Source: Cysteiniphilum halobium (GTDB taxonomy: Bacteria > Pseudomonadota > Gammaproteobacteria > Francisellales > Francisellaceae). Taken from it: a stretch of DNA of 33,094 nucleotides. A program made the position numbers and the translations under genes. The stretch covers positions 1 to 33,094 of the forward strand of contig NZ_QLIU01000051.1 in assembly GCF_003574425.1 (NCBI RefSeq), written 5' to 3'. Position 1 is the first letter of the stretch. Every line of letters begins with the position of its first letter. This document shows, one piece after another, positions 1 to 9,305 of this stretch. Under the pieces are notes generated by a model that had not been told where the DNA came from, did not search any database, and saw nothing but the letters and a program-made list of their open reading frames with translations.

Positions 1-447
1 GGCAAAAGGAAGTTCTCAGGGATTGACGTCTACTTTGCGGGTACAAGAGATATTAATGGTGAATTGTTAGCTGTTGTTAGCAACTCAGAAGCCATTGAGC
101 AGTTGGTCTCAACTTATGGTATGCGTTGGGAAATTGAAAATCTTTTTCAAGCACTTAAAGGCAGAGGGTTTAATTTTGAAGATACGCATTTGAAAGACTC
201 AAATAAAATTTCCAAACTAATGGCGTTGCTTACCGTTGGCGTAGTCTGGGCACATAAGGTTGGTGAATACAAAGACGCTAAATTAAAGCCAATCAAACGT
301 AAAAAACATGGTCGGTTACAGTCTAGCTATTTCCGGTATGGCTTGGATATGATTGCTAATGCTTATCAAAGAGCAGCTTTTAGCATAAGAGATTTTAAGC
401 TCTGCCTTAAGATTTTAAATCGACCATTACAGGAGCTACTCAAATGA
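1..447 (+). mobile_element. IS4-family transposase, C-terminal fragment cut by the window edge
   Basis: The reading frame is open from base 1 to a TGA at 445-447, so the gene starts outside the window and only its last 148 residues are seen. The stretch YGMRWEIENLFQALK fits the IS4 signature Y-(2)-R-(3)-E-(6)-K exactly, which places the catalytic Glu of the DDE triad here. The tail after it is short and basic, as usual for the C-terminus of this family. The frame runs straight on, after the stop, into the truncated RES-domain gene, so the right end of the insertion sequence must lie close to 447-465. No terminal inverted repeat can be confirmed because the left end is missing. Function in the cell would be cut-and-paste transposition; whether the copy is intact cannot be judged. 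Confidence 0.85.
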
Positions 448-858
448 AAAAATCATCGTGTACAGAGAGGTCGTTGGCATAGCCGTGGACAGCAAATTAT
501 TTATATGGCAGAGTCGCAGTCTTTGGCTATTTTAGAATCATTAGTACACTATGATCCAGCTAATGCACCGATTGAGCAGGTGATTATCTCAGCTGATATC
601 GCTGCAGTGTCTTTATTAACAGCGACAGATATTGGTTTAGATAATAACGATATTCAAGGTATGTATGCGCATGATTTGCGTGCTCTTGGCGATAACTGGC
701 TTAAGCAAAAAGCCAGTTGCGTGCTAAAAGTTCCGTCAATTATTACGCCATTTAATGAGTATAATTATCTGATTAATCCACTGCATCAGGATTTTGCCAA
801 TATTAGAGACGTTGAATTAACAGATTTCAGGTTTGATAAACGTCTATTAAAATCGTAA
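448..858 (+). pseudogene. RES-domain toxin, N-terminally truncated by the adjacent IS
   Basis: The frame from 448 to the TAA at 856-858 encodes RGRWHSRG, then YMAESQSLAILESLVH, and near the end VPSIITPFNEYNYLINP and FRFDKRLL. These are the conserved blocks of the RES domain (toxin of Xre/ParS-RES systems, an NAD+-degrading enzyme fold). Intact members begin about 20-25 residues before GRWHSRG with a strand and a conserved Arg; here that part is replaced by the transposase end. An internal ATG at 505 would give a 117-residue product lacking the first conserved block, so activity is unlikely. The Xre-like antitoxin normally sits just upstream and would be beyond the insertion, outside the window. 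The family call is firm; the inactivation by insertion is inferred from the junction. Confidence 0.8.
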
Positions 859-1032
859 TGGACTGGAGAAAAATAAAGTAAAAGAAGGTTTGCAAAGCAG
901 ATTTGTTTTCTACCACCAAGACGTCTTAAATACAGACATAGCAAGACTATAGCGAAGTTTAAGCGACACAGACAGGTGGGAAATAGGCAGCGCAAATATT
1001 TAGTTTGGTTTTATGGCGATTTCTAAGTTCGT

Positions 1033-1749
1033 TTATGAGCGTTTTTTCTCGGCTAATGCGTCATTTGATTTTTCAAGTTGTTTACGATAGTACTCAAGTG
1101 TTTGCTCAGATTCGCGCTTGAGTTGACGAATTTGACCATTTAAAAAAGCGATTTGTCCTTCTAAAGCATCACGCAGGTCTGAGATGCGTTGTGTTGTTTG
1201 TTCTTTTAACGTTTCAGCATAAATACGTGCCTCTTTAGCAACTTGTTCTGCTGATTCGCGACGTGTTTGTTCTTTGACTAAAGCAGCATATAGTTTACGT
1301 ACTTTAAGTTCAGTATTACTTTCGTTTAAAATCATGCTCCATTCATCAGACATGCTGCTGAGAATATCGCTACTTAATGCATTAGAGCTCGTAAGAAGTG
1401 CTTGAATCATTGGGTCTTGTGCCTTCATTGTGCTAGCAGATGTTGACGGTTTGTCGCTAACTGCTGTTTTTGGTTGCGGTTTTTCTTCAGGTGTTTTTGC
1501 TGCTTGCACCTTTGCAGTAATCGTGTTTTCTGTGGCAGGTTGCATAGTATGTTCTGTATTTTTATGAGTCGCTGTGGGTTTATCACTTGCACGTTCTTCA
1601 CGCCACTGTTTTAAAAACTTGCTGATAGTGGTCGGGCTGCCACGACCAACTGTATCACGTACATTGTTAATGCTAGGGGTAATGCCTTGTGCTTCTAGCT
1701 TAGCAATAGCCTCGAGTATATCTTCGTAAGAAATTCCTGGACGAGCCAT
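1033..1749 (-). CDS. KfrA-type DNA-binding protein with long coiled coil
   Basis: The 238-residue protein starts MARPGISYEDILEAIAKLEAQG, followed by VRDTVGRGSPTTISKFLKQW: the KfrA N-terminal helix-turn-helix domain (residues about 1-55). A low-complexity Thr/Ala/Lys linker (about 56-105) follows, then a long heptad-rich helix (about 125-235), rich in Glu, Gln, Lys and Arg, typical of the KfrA coiled coil. KfrA proteins bind DNA as plasmid-encoded regulators or partition-associated factors; chromosomal homologs are common and poorly understood. The start is supported by an AAGGA box about 10 bases upstream. It stands alone, divergent from icd, beside a broken toxin gene and an IS, so it may be a leftover of a mobile or plasmid region. 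Target sites are unknown. Confidence 0.8.
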   Translation of the reverse strand: MARPGISYEDILEAIAKLEAQGITPSINNVRDTVGRGSPTTISKFLKQWREERASDKPTATHKNTEHTMQPATENTITAKVQAAKTPEEKPQPKTAVSDKPSTSASTMKAQDPMIQALLTSSNALSSDILSSMSDEWSMILNESNTELKVRKLYAALVKEQTRRESAEQVAKEARIYAETLKEQTTQRISDLRDALEGQIAFLNGQIRQLKRESEQTLEYYRKQLEKSNDALAEKKRS

Positions 1750-1917
1750 GGTTTTTTATATCCTTAATCGAGTAATTGATTTAACGAAAGTTTAAAGAGA
1801 GTTAATATCTACAATCCATGGCGATTATAGCAAGATATTCAATTGCGTCAAACATAAGATAGGCTTCAAGCACATATTTTGTTATGATAAGGCGCAAATT
1901 TAATGTAGCAATCATTG

Positions 1918-4422
<2,505 letters not shown>

Positions 4423-4430
4423 TTCTTAAA

Positions 4431-4473
4431 GTTTATAGAAAATCACGAAATAGGCTTGTGATTTTCTATAAAC
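4431..4473 (+). terminator. Perfect 16-bp hairpin after icd, probable terminator
   Basis: Arms 4431-4446 and 4458-4473 are perfect reverse complements with an 11-base loop, starting 8 bases after the icd stop. The stem is AT-rich and lacks a clean trailing T run, so efficiency as an intrinsic terminator is uncertain. The right arm overlaps the -35 element of the tRNA-Val promoter. Confidence 0.6.
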
Positions 4474-4483
4474 GAATTATAAT
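4456..4483 (+). promoter_or_regulatory. Promoter of tRNA-Val
   Basis: TTGTGA at 4456-4461 and a consensus TATAAT at 4478-4483 with a 16-base spacer lie 11 bases before the tRNA. The -10 box is embedded in the palindrome GAATTATAATTC (4474-4485). The -35 lies in the right arm of the icd hairpin. Confidence 0.6.
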
Positions 4484-4494
4484 TCTGCCTCATT

Positions 4495-4572
4495 GGTCGC
4501 TTAGCTCAGTCTGGTTAGAGTACTACCTTGACATGGTAGGGGTCACTGGTTCGAGTCCAGTAGCGACCACCA
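4495..4572 (+). tRNA. tRNA-Val (anticodon GAC), CCA encoded
   Basis: Acceptor arms GGTCGCT (4495-4501) and AGCGACC (4562-4568) pair perfectly, with discriminator A and an encoded CCA at 4570-4572. The anticodon stem CTACC/GGTAG encloses the loop TTGACAT, giving anticodon GAC at 4530-4532. The T arm shows ACTGG-TTCGAGT-CCAGT. All cloverleaf parts are intact. Confidence 0.96.
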
Positions 4573-4772
4573 TCTTCAATATTTTATTCTATGACTTTTC
4601 CTTGATAAGGATTCTTTGCTTTAATTCACATTAATGCGCAATTCTTATGCTGCAATTTCTCATCATGTGCTATGCAGATTAAACTTAAACAAATCATTTC
4701 AGTGCTACAGCTTTAGCGGAAACAGTTTGGTCTCACTTTTGGTGTGCCGCCTAAAACTCAAAGAACGTAGGG

Positions 4773-4862
4773 TGGCGGAGGGGAAGAGATTCGAACTCTC
4801 GATACGCGTTAACGTATACACGCTTTCCAGGCGTGCTCCTTCAACCACTCGGACACCCCTCC
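4773..4862 (-). tRNA. tRNA-Ser (anticodon GGA), CCA encoded
   Basis: Read on the minus strand, GGAGGGG (4862-4856) pairs with CCCCTCC (4783-4777), discriminator G at 4776 and CCA at 4775-4773. The anticodon stem CACGC/GCGTG encloses CTGGAAA, giving GGA. A long variable arm is present, as in class II tRNAs, and the T loop TTCGAAT is intact. Its first 18 bases plus upstream flank are duplicated 158 bases away. Confidence 0.96.
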
Positions 4863-4872
4863 AGAAAATTAA
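4845..4872 (-). repeat. Direct repeat copy 1: tRNA-Ser 5' end and upstream flank
   Basis: This 28-base segment covers the first 18 bases of tRNA-Ser and 10 bases of upstream flank (TTAATTTTCT on the minus strand). It recurs at 5003-5030 with one mismatch. Confidence 0.85.
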
Positions 4873-5002
4873 CTTGTTCAACTCGTGGTTGATTTGTTAC
4901 TAAACTCAATCATCGTGATCTCGTTAAGTAACCCAGCCTTTCGCTCCTGCTACAGGCGCTCATTAGCTCGCAGCTTAGTCACTGCTCGGGGGACTAATTC
5001 GC

Positions 5003-5030
5003 CCACTTGGACACCCCTCCAGAAAATTAA
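5003..5030 (-). repeat. Direct repeat copy 2: detached 5' fragment of tRNA-Ser
   Basis: This matches 4845-4872 at 27 of 28 positions, same orientation. After the shared GTGTCCnAGTGG the sequence departs completely from tRNA-Ser, so this is only a fragment. The 130 bases between the copies (4873-5002) contain a relatively GC-rich stretch (about 4930-5000) not seen elsewhere in the window. It may be the scar of an excised or decayed element, or a collapsed tandem tRNA duplication. Confidence 0.8.
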
Positions 5031-5274
5031 TCAAATCAATACTGTGATTAAAAGCATGTGCATCCTAGCAAACTCGACCTTAGAAAGCAAGGTGCTTGAC
5101 ATCTTAAAATATCGCTGTAAAGTCAGCGCAGATTGGCTTTGATACGTTTACGCAAATTTTCAGTTCCAGATGCTTATCGTTATTCCAATATGTATTAATT
5201 ATCTTGTATTACTATTGGTCTTCTTAATAAAAGAGTCTAAGTGTTAAGATACAAGGTTTTTGGCATGGAGTTTT

Positions 5275-5322
5275 AAAGAGAAAAGAGAAAAGAGAAAAGA
5301 GAAAAGAGAAAAGAGAAAAGAG
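5275..5322 (+). repeat. Heptanucleotide simple repeat AAAAGAG, about seven copies, abutting a start codon
   Basis: Six perfect copies of AAAAGAG fill 5281-5322, preceded by a near-complete seventh (5275-5280). The ATG of the glucosaminidase gene follows at 5323. Each unit contains an AAGAG-type Shine-Dalgarno, so the repeat serves as ribosome binding region. Seven is not a multiple of three, so copy-number change would shift the frame of any start further upstream, such as the TTG at 5260, and change spacing for the ATG. Confidence 0.9.
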
Positions 5323-6273
5323 ATGGGGAAGATAAAAAACAAAAGCTTAATGTTGTGCACTGTATTTTTGAGTGCTTGCACAACGCTAAATAACACACCA
5401 AATTCGACAAGTTATCCAGTAGCAAAAGAACAGAAAATACAAGTAGTTGATAATGTGAATATTGGTAAGCATGAGATATTAGCGAAACTAAATCTGCCGC
5501 CAAGTTGTAGTTATAATCATACTTATAAATATCTGGTATTAAAGGGTGATATGATTGACAGAATTGCTCACCGCATAGGTGTTTCATCACAATGCATTGT
5601 GCAGATGAATAACCTTGAGGATAATAATTTATCTATTTCACAAGCGTTGACATTGCCAAAGCAGGCATTTATTAACTCAATGCTTACTAAGATATGCCCG
5701 ATTAATCGACAAATCCTCAAAGATAGAAGCTTTCTGCTGGCATTAAAATCAGCACCTACGCTGACGTGTCAAGATAAAGCACGTTTGCACGAGTTGGCAG
5801 TGGATTATGCGCTAAGCGCTCATGCAAAGAATAATAACAGATTGATTAAGCACTTGTTGTTAAGAGTTAATGTTATTCCGGAAAGCCTGACTTTGGCGCA
5901 AGCAATTGTTGAAAGCAACTGGGGTGGCTCACGTTTTGCGGTTCACGGTAAGAATTATTTTGGCTTACATTGTTTTTCACAAGGTTGTGGTATTGCGCCT
6001 AAATACCCAATGCCAGGGGTAATTGATGAAGTGAGTAAATTCCCTGATGTTACAGCAGGTATTATTAATTATTACCGTGTGCTTAACACCTTAGCACCCT
6101 ATGCTGAGTTTAGGCAGAAAAGAGCGAAGCTAATTATGTTAAATGGCTATGACTTAGCGAGCTATTTGCAGTTGTACTCAGGCTTAAAAGGCGATGAATA
6201 TGCGACGATTCTAAAGACAGTGATGCGCCATAATGATTTGCAGCAATACGATGGATTATGTGAGAAAATCTAG
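5323..6273 (+). CDS. Bax-like glucosaminidase lipoprotein with LysM domain
   Basis: The predicted role is cleavage of N-acetylglucosaminyl linkages in peptidoglycan from the periplasmic face of a membrane. Starting at ATG 5323 (316 residues) gives a clean lipoprotein signal: basic MGKIKNK, a short hydrophobic core and lipobox LSAC with the lipidated Cys19. A LysM-like domain follows at about residues 68-112 (YLVLKGDMIDRIAHRIGVSS). The C-terminal half (about 185-310) is a glucosaminidase domain close to E. coli Bax: LAQAIVESNWGGSRFA with the likely catalytic Glu197, then YFGLHCFSQGCG and HEV-like VDEVSKF-type blocks. A TTG at 5260 in the same frame would put a Lys/Arg/Glu-rich repeat peptide before the signal sequence and is less likely. 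Expression may be phase variable through the heptamer repeat. Confidence 0.85.
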   Translation: MGKIKNKSLMLCTVFLSACTTLNNTPNSTSYPVAKEQKIQVVDNVNIGKHEILAKLNLPPSCSYNHTYKYLVLKGDMIDRIAHRIGVSSQCIVQMNNLEDNNLSISQALTLPKQAFINSMLTKICPINRQILKDRSFLLALKSAPTLTCQDKARLHELAVDYALSAHAKNNNRLIKHLLLRVNVIPESLTLAQAIVESNWGGSRFAVHGKNYFGLHCFSQGCGIAPKYPMPGVIDEVSKFPDVTAGIINYYRVLNTLAPYAEFRQKRAKLIMLNGYDLASYLQLYSGLKGDEYATILKTVMRHNDLQQYDGLCEKI

Positions 6274-6544
6274 ATGCTTTAATGGTTCCTTATATTACAA
6301 AATAAAAATTTATGTGTTTTATTGTTTAGCTTATGTCAGTAATGACTATACTTTTTAGGTAACTTCAACAGGTTAAATTATTTAGCTTTTAGGGTGCTTT
6401 GAAAAGCTTAAAATACTATTGGATTAAAATAAAACAAATAAGGTTATTAATAGAGAATGAAAAATAATAGTTTTAAATTTTGCAAGTCAACCAAAGAAGC
6501 GACAAGGCTGACAATAACAACATTAAAAACGAAAGAGTAGATAA
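6274..6544. other. AT-rich intergenic region
   Basis: No gene is called. A 27-codon open frame (6457-6540, MKNNSFKFCKS...) ends 5 bases before the next start and has an AGAG box, but nothing else supports it. No strong hairpin was seen. Confidence 0.4.
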
Positions 6545-6964
6545 ATGACGACGGTGAAAGTGCGCTTAAAGCGATCAGTTATCCAGCTTCTTTTCATTTT
6601 TTTATTATTTTCTTTTTGTCTTTTTATTATATTTCATCTATTACATGCAGTGCTTTTTTATAGCGCATTATTTCTATGGGGAACTGCATTTATTGGTATG
6701 CTATTAAGTTATTTATTGAGTAAGAAGCTCCATGCTATCGCTTTAATTGAAACTGTGCATGCACGTAAGATCCACTTACAATATGGAGATCATTGGTATA
6801 ATGATGTGACAGTTCGTCGTAGCATTATGATAGCAGGTACGTTATATTTGGAGTGCAAACTTACACCCCATAAGCGTTTAAAATTGTGGTTGTTTAGGGA
6901 CAACTTTAAAAACAGGGAGGATCGTTACCAATTCATTCGTTTTTTAGTGCTGGCAGATAAATAA
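6545..6964 (+). CDS. Small inner-membrane protein, YgfX/CptA-like
   Basis: The 139-residue protein has a basic N-terminus, two adjacent hydrophobic helices (about 11-35 and 38-58) and a cytoplasmic tail of about 80 residues. The tail pattern, KLWLFRDNFKNREDRYQFIRFL after a beta-rich stretch, resembles the end of E. coli YgfX (CptA), which has the same length and topology. In enterobacteria ygfX follows the succinate dehydrogenase assembly gene sdhE, but no such gene is next to it here, so the call rests only on architecture and a weak C-terminal pattern. A GAAAGAG ribosome binding site lies about 8 bases before the ATG. It could be an unrelated two-helix membrane protein. Confidence 0.5.
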   Translation: MTTVKVRLKRSVIQLLFIFLLFSFCLFIIFHLLHAVLFYSALFLWGTAFIGMLLSYLLSKKLHAIALIETVHARKIHLQYGDHWYNDVTVRRSIMIAGTLYLECKLTPHKRLKLWLFRDNFKNREDRYQFIRFLVLADK

Positions 6965-7008
6965 GTAAAATATATTAAAAATTAAAATATAATATATTTC
7001 TATATAGA

Positions 7009-7038
7009 TTGTAGTACTGCTAAGCTTGGGAGTATAAA
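7009..7038 (+). promoter_or_regulatory. Possible promoter of katA-sodC
   Basis: TTGTAG (7009-7014) and TATAAA (7033-7038) are 18 bases apart and 40 bases upstream of the catalase start. The -35 match is modest. No OxyR-type operator could be confirmed by eye. Confidence 0.35.
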
Positions 7039-7077
7039 GTTTTTTAAATATTTTACTCATAACAATAAGGAGAGTTT

Positions 7078-8523
7078 ATGATGGACAAGAAATATCTAAC
7101 TACCAATAATGGTGCACCAGTGCCTAATGATAATACCAGTATTAGTGCTGGTGAACGTGGGCCGTTAACCTTTGATAATTTCAGGTTGTTTGAGAAGCTC
7201 GCGCACTTTAATCGTGAGCGCATACCTGAGCGCGTTGTTCATGCACGTGGCTCAGGTGCTTATGGTGTGTTTACTTTAGCAGAGGACTTGTCACATTTAA
7301 GCATTGCTGATTTTCTACAGGGTAAGGGTAAGCAAACCGATGTGTTTATTCGTTTCTCAACGGTTGGGGGTGGTCAGGATTCAAGCGATTATGCCCGAGA
7401 TCCAAGAGGCACTGCGATTAAGTTTTACACTCAACAAGGAAATTACGATATTGTCGGCAATAACACGCCAATTTTCTTTCTAAGAGATCCAAGTAAATTT
7501 CCAGATTTTATCCATTCACAAAAGAAAAACCCACAGACCAATTTATCAGACCCTGCAGCGATGTATGAGTTCTGGTCTAAAAATCCACAATCTTTACATC
7601 AAATGACGATTTTAATGTCTGATCGTGGTATTCCTAAGAGCTATCGTCATATGCATATGTTTGGCTCGCATACTTTGAGTTTATATAATGCTAAGGGTGA
7701 GAGGTTTTGGGTGAAATGGCATTTTAAAACCCAGCAAGGGATTGAAAACTTAACGGATGAAGAAGCAGCTAAAATGCCTGGGTTTGGTGCGCAGAAAGAT
7801 CTTTTTGATGCGATTGCCAAAGGTGACTTTCCTAAATGGGATGTTAAAATTCAGGTGATGACGGAACAACAAGCTTATAATTATCATATTAATCCTTTTG
7901 ATTTAACCAAAGTCTGGCCACATGCTGATTTCCCATTAAAACAGATCGGTGTACTTGAGTTAAATCGTAATGTTGAAAACTATTTTGCTGAAGTTGAGCA
8001 ATCCACCTTTGCCCCAAATAATCTTGTCCCAGGTACGGGAGCCTCTCCCGATAAAATGTTGCAAGCAAGGCTGCTCGCTTATCAAGATGCACATCGTTAT
8101 CGCGTAGGTGTTAACGCGCATCACTTGCCAGTCAATGCACCAAAATGCCCAATGCATAACTATCAGCGCGATGGCGTGATGGCCGGTACTGACTTAGATG
8201 TCTCTCAAGATAATAGTGTGAACTTTTATCCTAATCAACAAACTAGTGCACCAACTGAGGCACCTCAATATCAAGAGCCACCTTTAAAACAGTCCGGTGA
8301 TATTGGCTATTATGATGCGCAAGATGAAGATAACTACACGCAAGCAGGCGATTTATTTCAATTGATGAGTGAATCGCAAAAACAACAATTAGCACATAAT
8401 ATTGCTAGAGGGTTGGTGCATGCGACAAAAGAAGTCCAAGAAATAATGCTTGCGCAATTTAACCAAGCACATTCGGAATACAGAAAGTATGTTGAGGCAG
8501 CACTAATGCAACATAAAATGTAA
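7078..8523 (+). CDS. katA: Monofunctional heme catalase, small-subunit type
   Basis: The enzyme dismutates hydrogen peroxide to water and oxygen. The 481-residue length is that of small-subunit catalases. The distal-side catalytic His55 lies in [12 protein letters not shown], the catalytic Asn128 in [15 protein letters not shown], and the proximal heme ligand Tyr335 in [14 protein letters not shown]. The [17 protein letters not shown]-like block (residues about 102-118) is also conserved. No signal peptide is present, so it is cytoplasmic. A strong AAGGAG site precedes two consecutive ATG codons; the first is used here, the second would remove one residue. It is followed after 26 bases by sodC, suggesting one oxidative-defence transcript. 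Confidence 0.96.
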   Translation: MMDKKYLTTNNGAPVPNDNTSISAGERGPLTFDNFRLFEKLAHFNRERIPERVVHARGSGAYGVFTLAEDLSHLSIADFLQGKGKQTDVFIRFSTVGGGQDSSDYARDPRGTAIKFYTQQGNYDIVGNNTPIFFLRDPSKFPDFIHSQKKNPQTNLSDPAAMYEFWSKNPQSLHQMTILMSDRGIPKSYRHMHMFGSHTLSLYNAKGERFWVKWHFKTQQGIENLTDEEAAKMPGFGAQKDLFDAIAKGDFPKWDVKIQVMTEQQAYNYHINPFDLTKVWPHADFPLKQIGVLELNRNVENYFAEVEQSTFAPNNLVPGTGASPDKMLQARLLAYQDAHRYRVGVNAHHLPVNAPKCPMHNYQRDGVMAGTDLDVSQDNSVNFYPNQQTSAPTEAPQYQEPPLKQSGDIGYYDAQDEDNYTQAGDLFQLMSESQKQQLAHNIARGLVHATKEVQEIMLAQFNQAHSEYRKYVEAALMQHKM

Positions 8524-8549
8524 ATTCTAATCATCGTGGGGACGCTAGA

Positions 8550-9104
8550 ATGAAAACCTTAAATATGTTGAGTACGGCTTTATTAGTATCATGCTTGATG
8601 GTTTCCTCAAGCATGGCACAGTCAGGCACGCATGTTACGAGTAAAAAATCAAAAGTCAAGGAACAGAAAAACATCATTATCAAGATGTATAGCACTTCAG
8701 CTAGTCATGCTTATATTGGGACAGTAACTGTTACAGCATATGATAATGGATTGTTGTTTACGCCTAAACTTCACGGCTTGGTTGCATCAACAGCGCATGG
8801 GTTTCATATTCATCAAAACCCCAGCTGTGCTAATGAAGGTAAGGCAGCTGGTGGGCATTGGGATCCCAACAAAACAAAGAGTCATCAAGGGCCTTATGGT
8901 GATGGGCATCTGGGTGATCTTCCTGTATTGTATGTTGATAATGCGGGTGATGCTAACTCCCCAGTGTTTGCGCCCAGAATACATAATTTAAGTGAAATTA
9001 AAGGGCATAGCCTAATGATCCATGCCGGTAGTGACAACTACTCTGACCATCCAGAAGCACTAGGCGGTGGTGGAGCAAGAATGTGGTGTGGTGTTATTCA
9101 CTAA
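8550..9104 (+). CDS. sodC: Periplasmic Cu/Zn superoxide dismutase
   Basis: This enzyme converts superoxide to oxygen and hydrogen peroxide in the periplasm. The 184-residue precursor has a Sec signal peptide ending near SSMAQS (residue about 24). Metal-site blocks are all present: [10 protein letters not shown] with two copper His and the disulfide Cys, AAGGHWDP with the bridging His, [17 protein letters not shown] with zinc ligands, and [21 protein letters not shown] with the last copper His, followed by RMWCGVI with the second disulfide Cys. It lies 26 bases after katA and is likely cotranscribed, so superoxide arriving from outside is turned into peroxide in the periplasm and peroxide is removed in the cytosol. 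Confidence 0.96.
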   Translation: MKTLNMLSTALLVSCLMVSSSMAQSGTHVTSKKSKVKEQKNIIIKMYSTSASHAYIGTVTVTAYDNGLLFTPKLHGLVASTAHGFHIHQNPSCANEGKAAGGHWDPNKTKSHQGPYGDGHLGDLPVLYVDNAGDANSPVFAPRIHNLSEIKGHSLMIHAGSDNYSDHPEALGGGGARMWCGVIH

Positions 9105-9182
9105 AGATAATTCGTAATTAGTTTCGTTAAGTATACCTATAAACACATTAAAGCAGCAGTTTCTGGTAACTAATATCGATAC

Positions 9183-9235
9183 TTTACAATTAATACACAT
9201 ATTTACATAAATTAGATGTTTTTCTGTTCTATACT
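9183..9235 (+). promoter_or_regulatory. Promoter region of the Asp-box lipoprotein, similar to that at 12852
   Basis: A -10-like TATACT (9230-9235) lies 71 bases before the ATG. The region 9183-9208 begins TTTACAATTAATACA and matches 12852-12877 at about 20 of 26 positions. No good -35 is seen at the expected distance, which fits an activator-dependent promoter. Confidence 0.45.
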
Positions 9236-9305
9236 TGGTTTTAAGCATTTGAAGTGCGGTGACTGACAAGTTGAATAAATTAAGTAAAGTGGAGATGTGT
9301 AAGTA

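Noticed and set aside
877-1026. Basic peptide frame (RRFAKQICFLPPRRLK...) after the RES remnant
   Set aside because: No start codon after the preceding stop and no recognised similarity; likely chance or unidentifiable debris.
4634-5142. Open frames of 85-89 codons overlapping tRNA-Ser and the repeat
   Set aside because: They run antisense through a tRNA gene and its fragment, with protein sequence of no family pattern.
6457-6540. 27-codon frame just before the YgfX-like gene
   Set aside because: It has an AGAG box and tight spacing, but no composition or motif evidence; too short to call.
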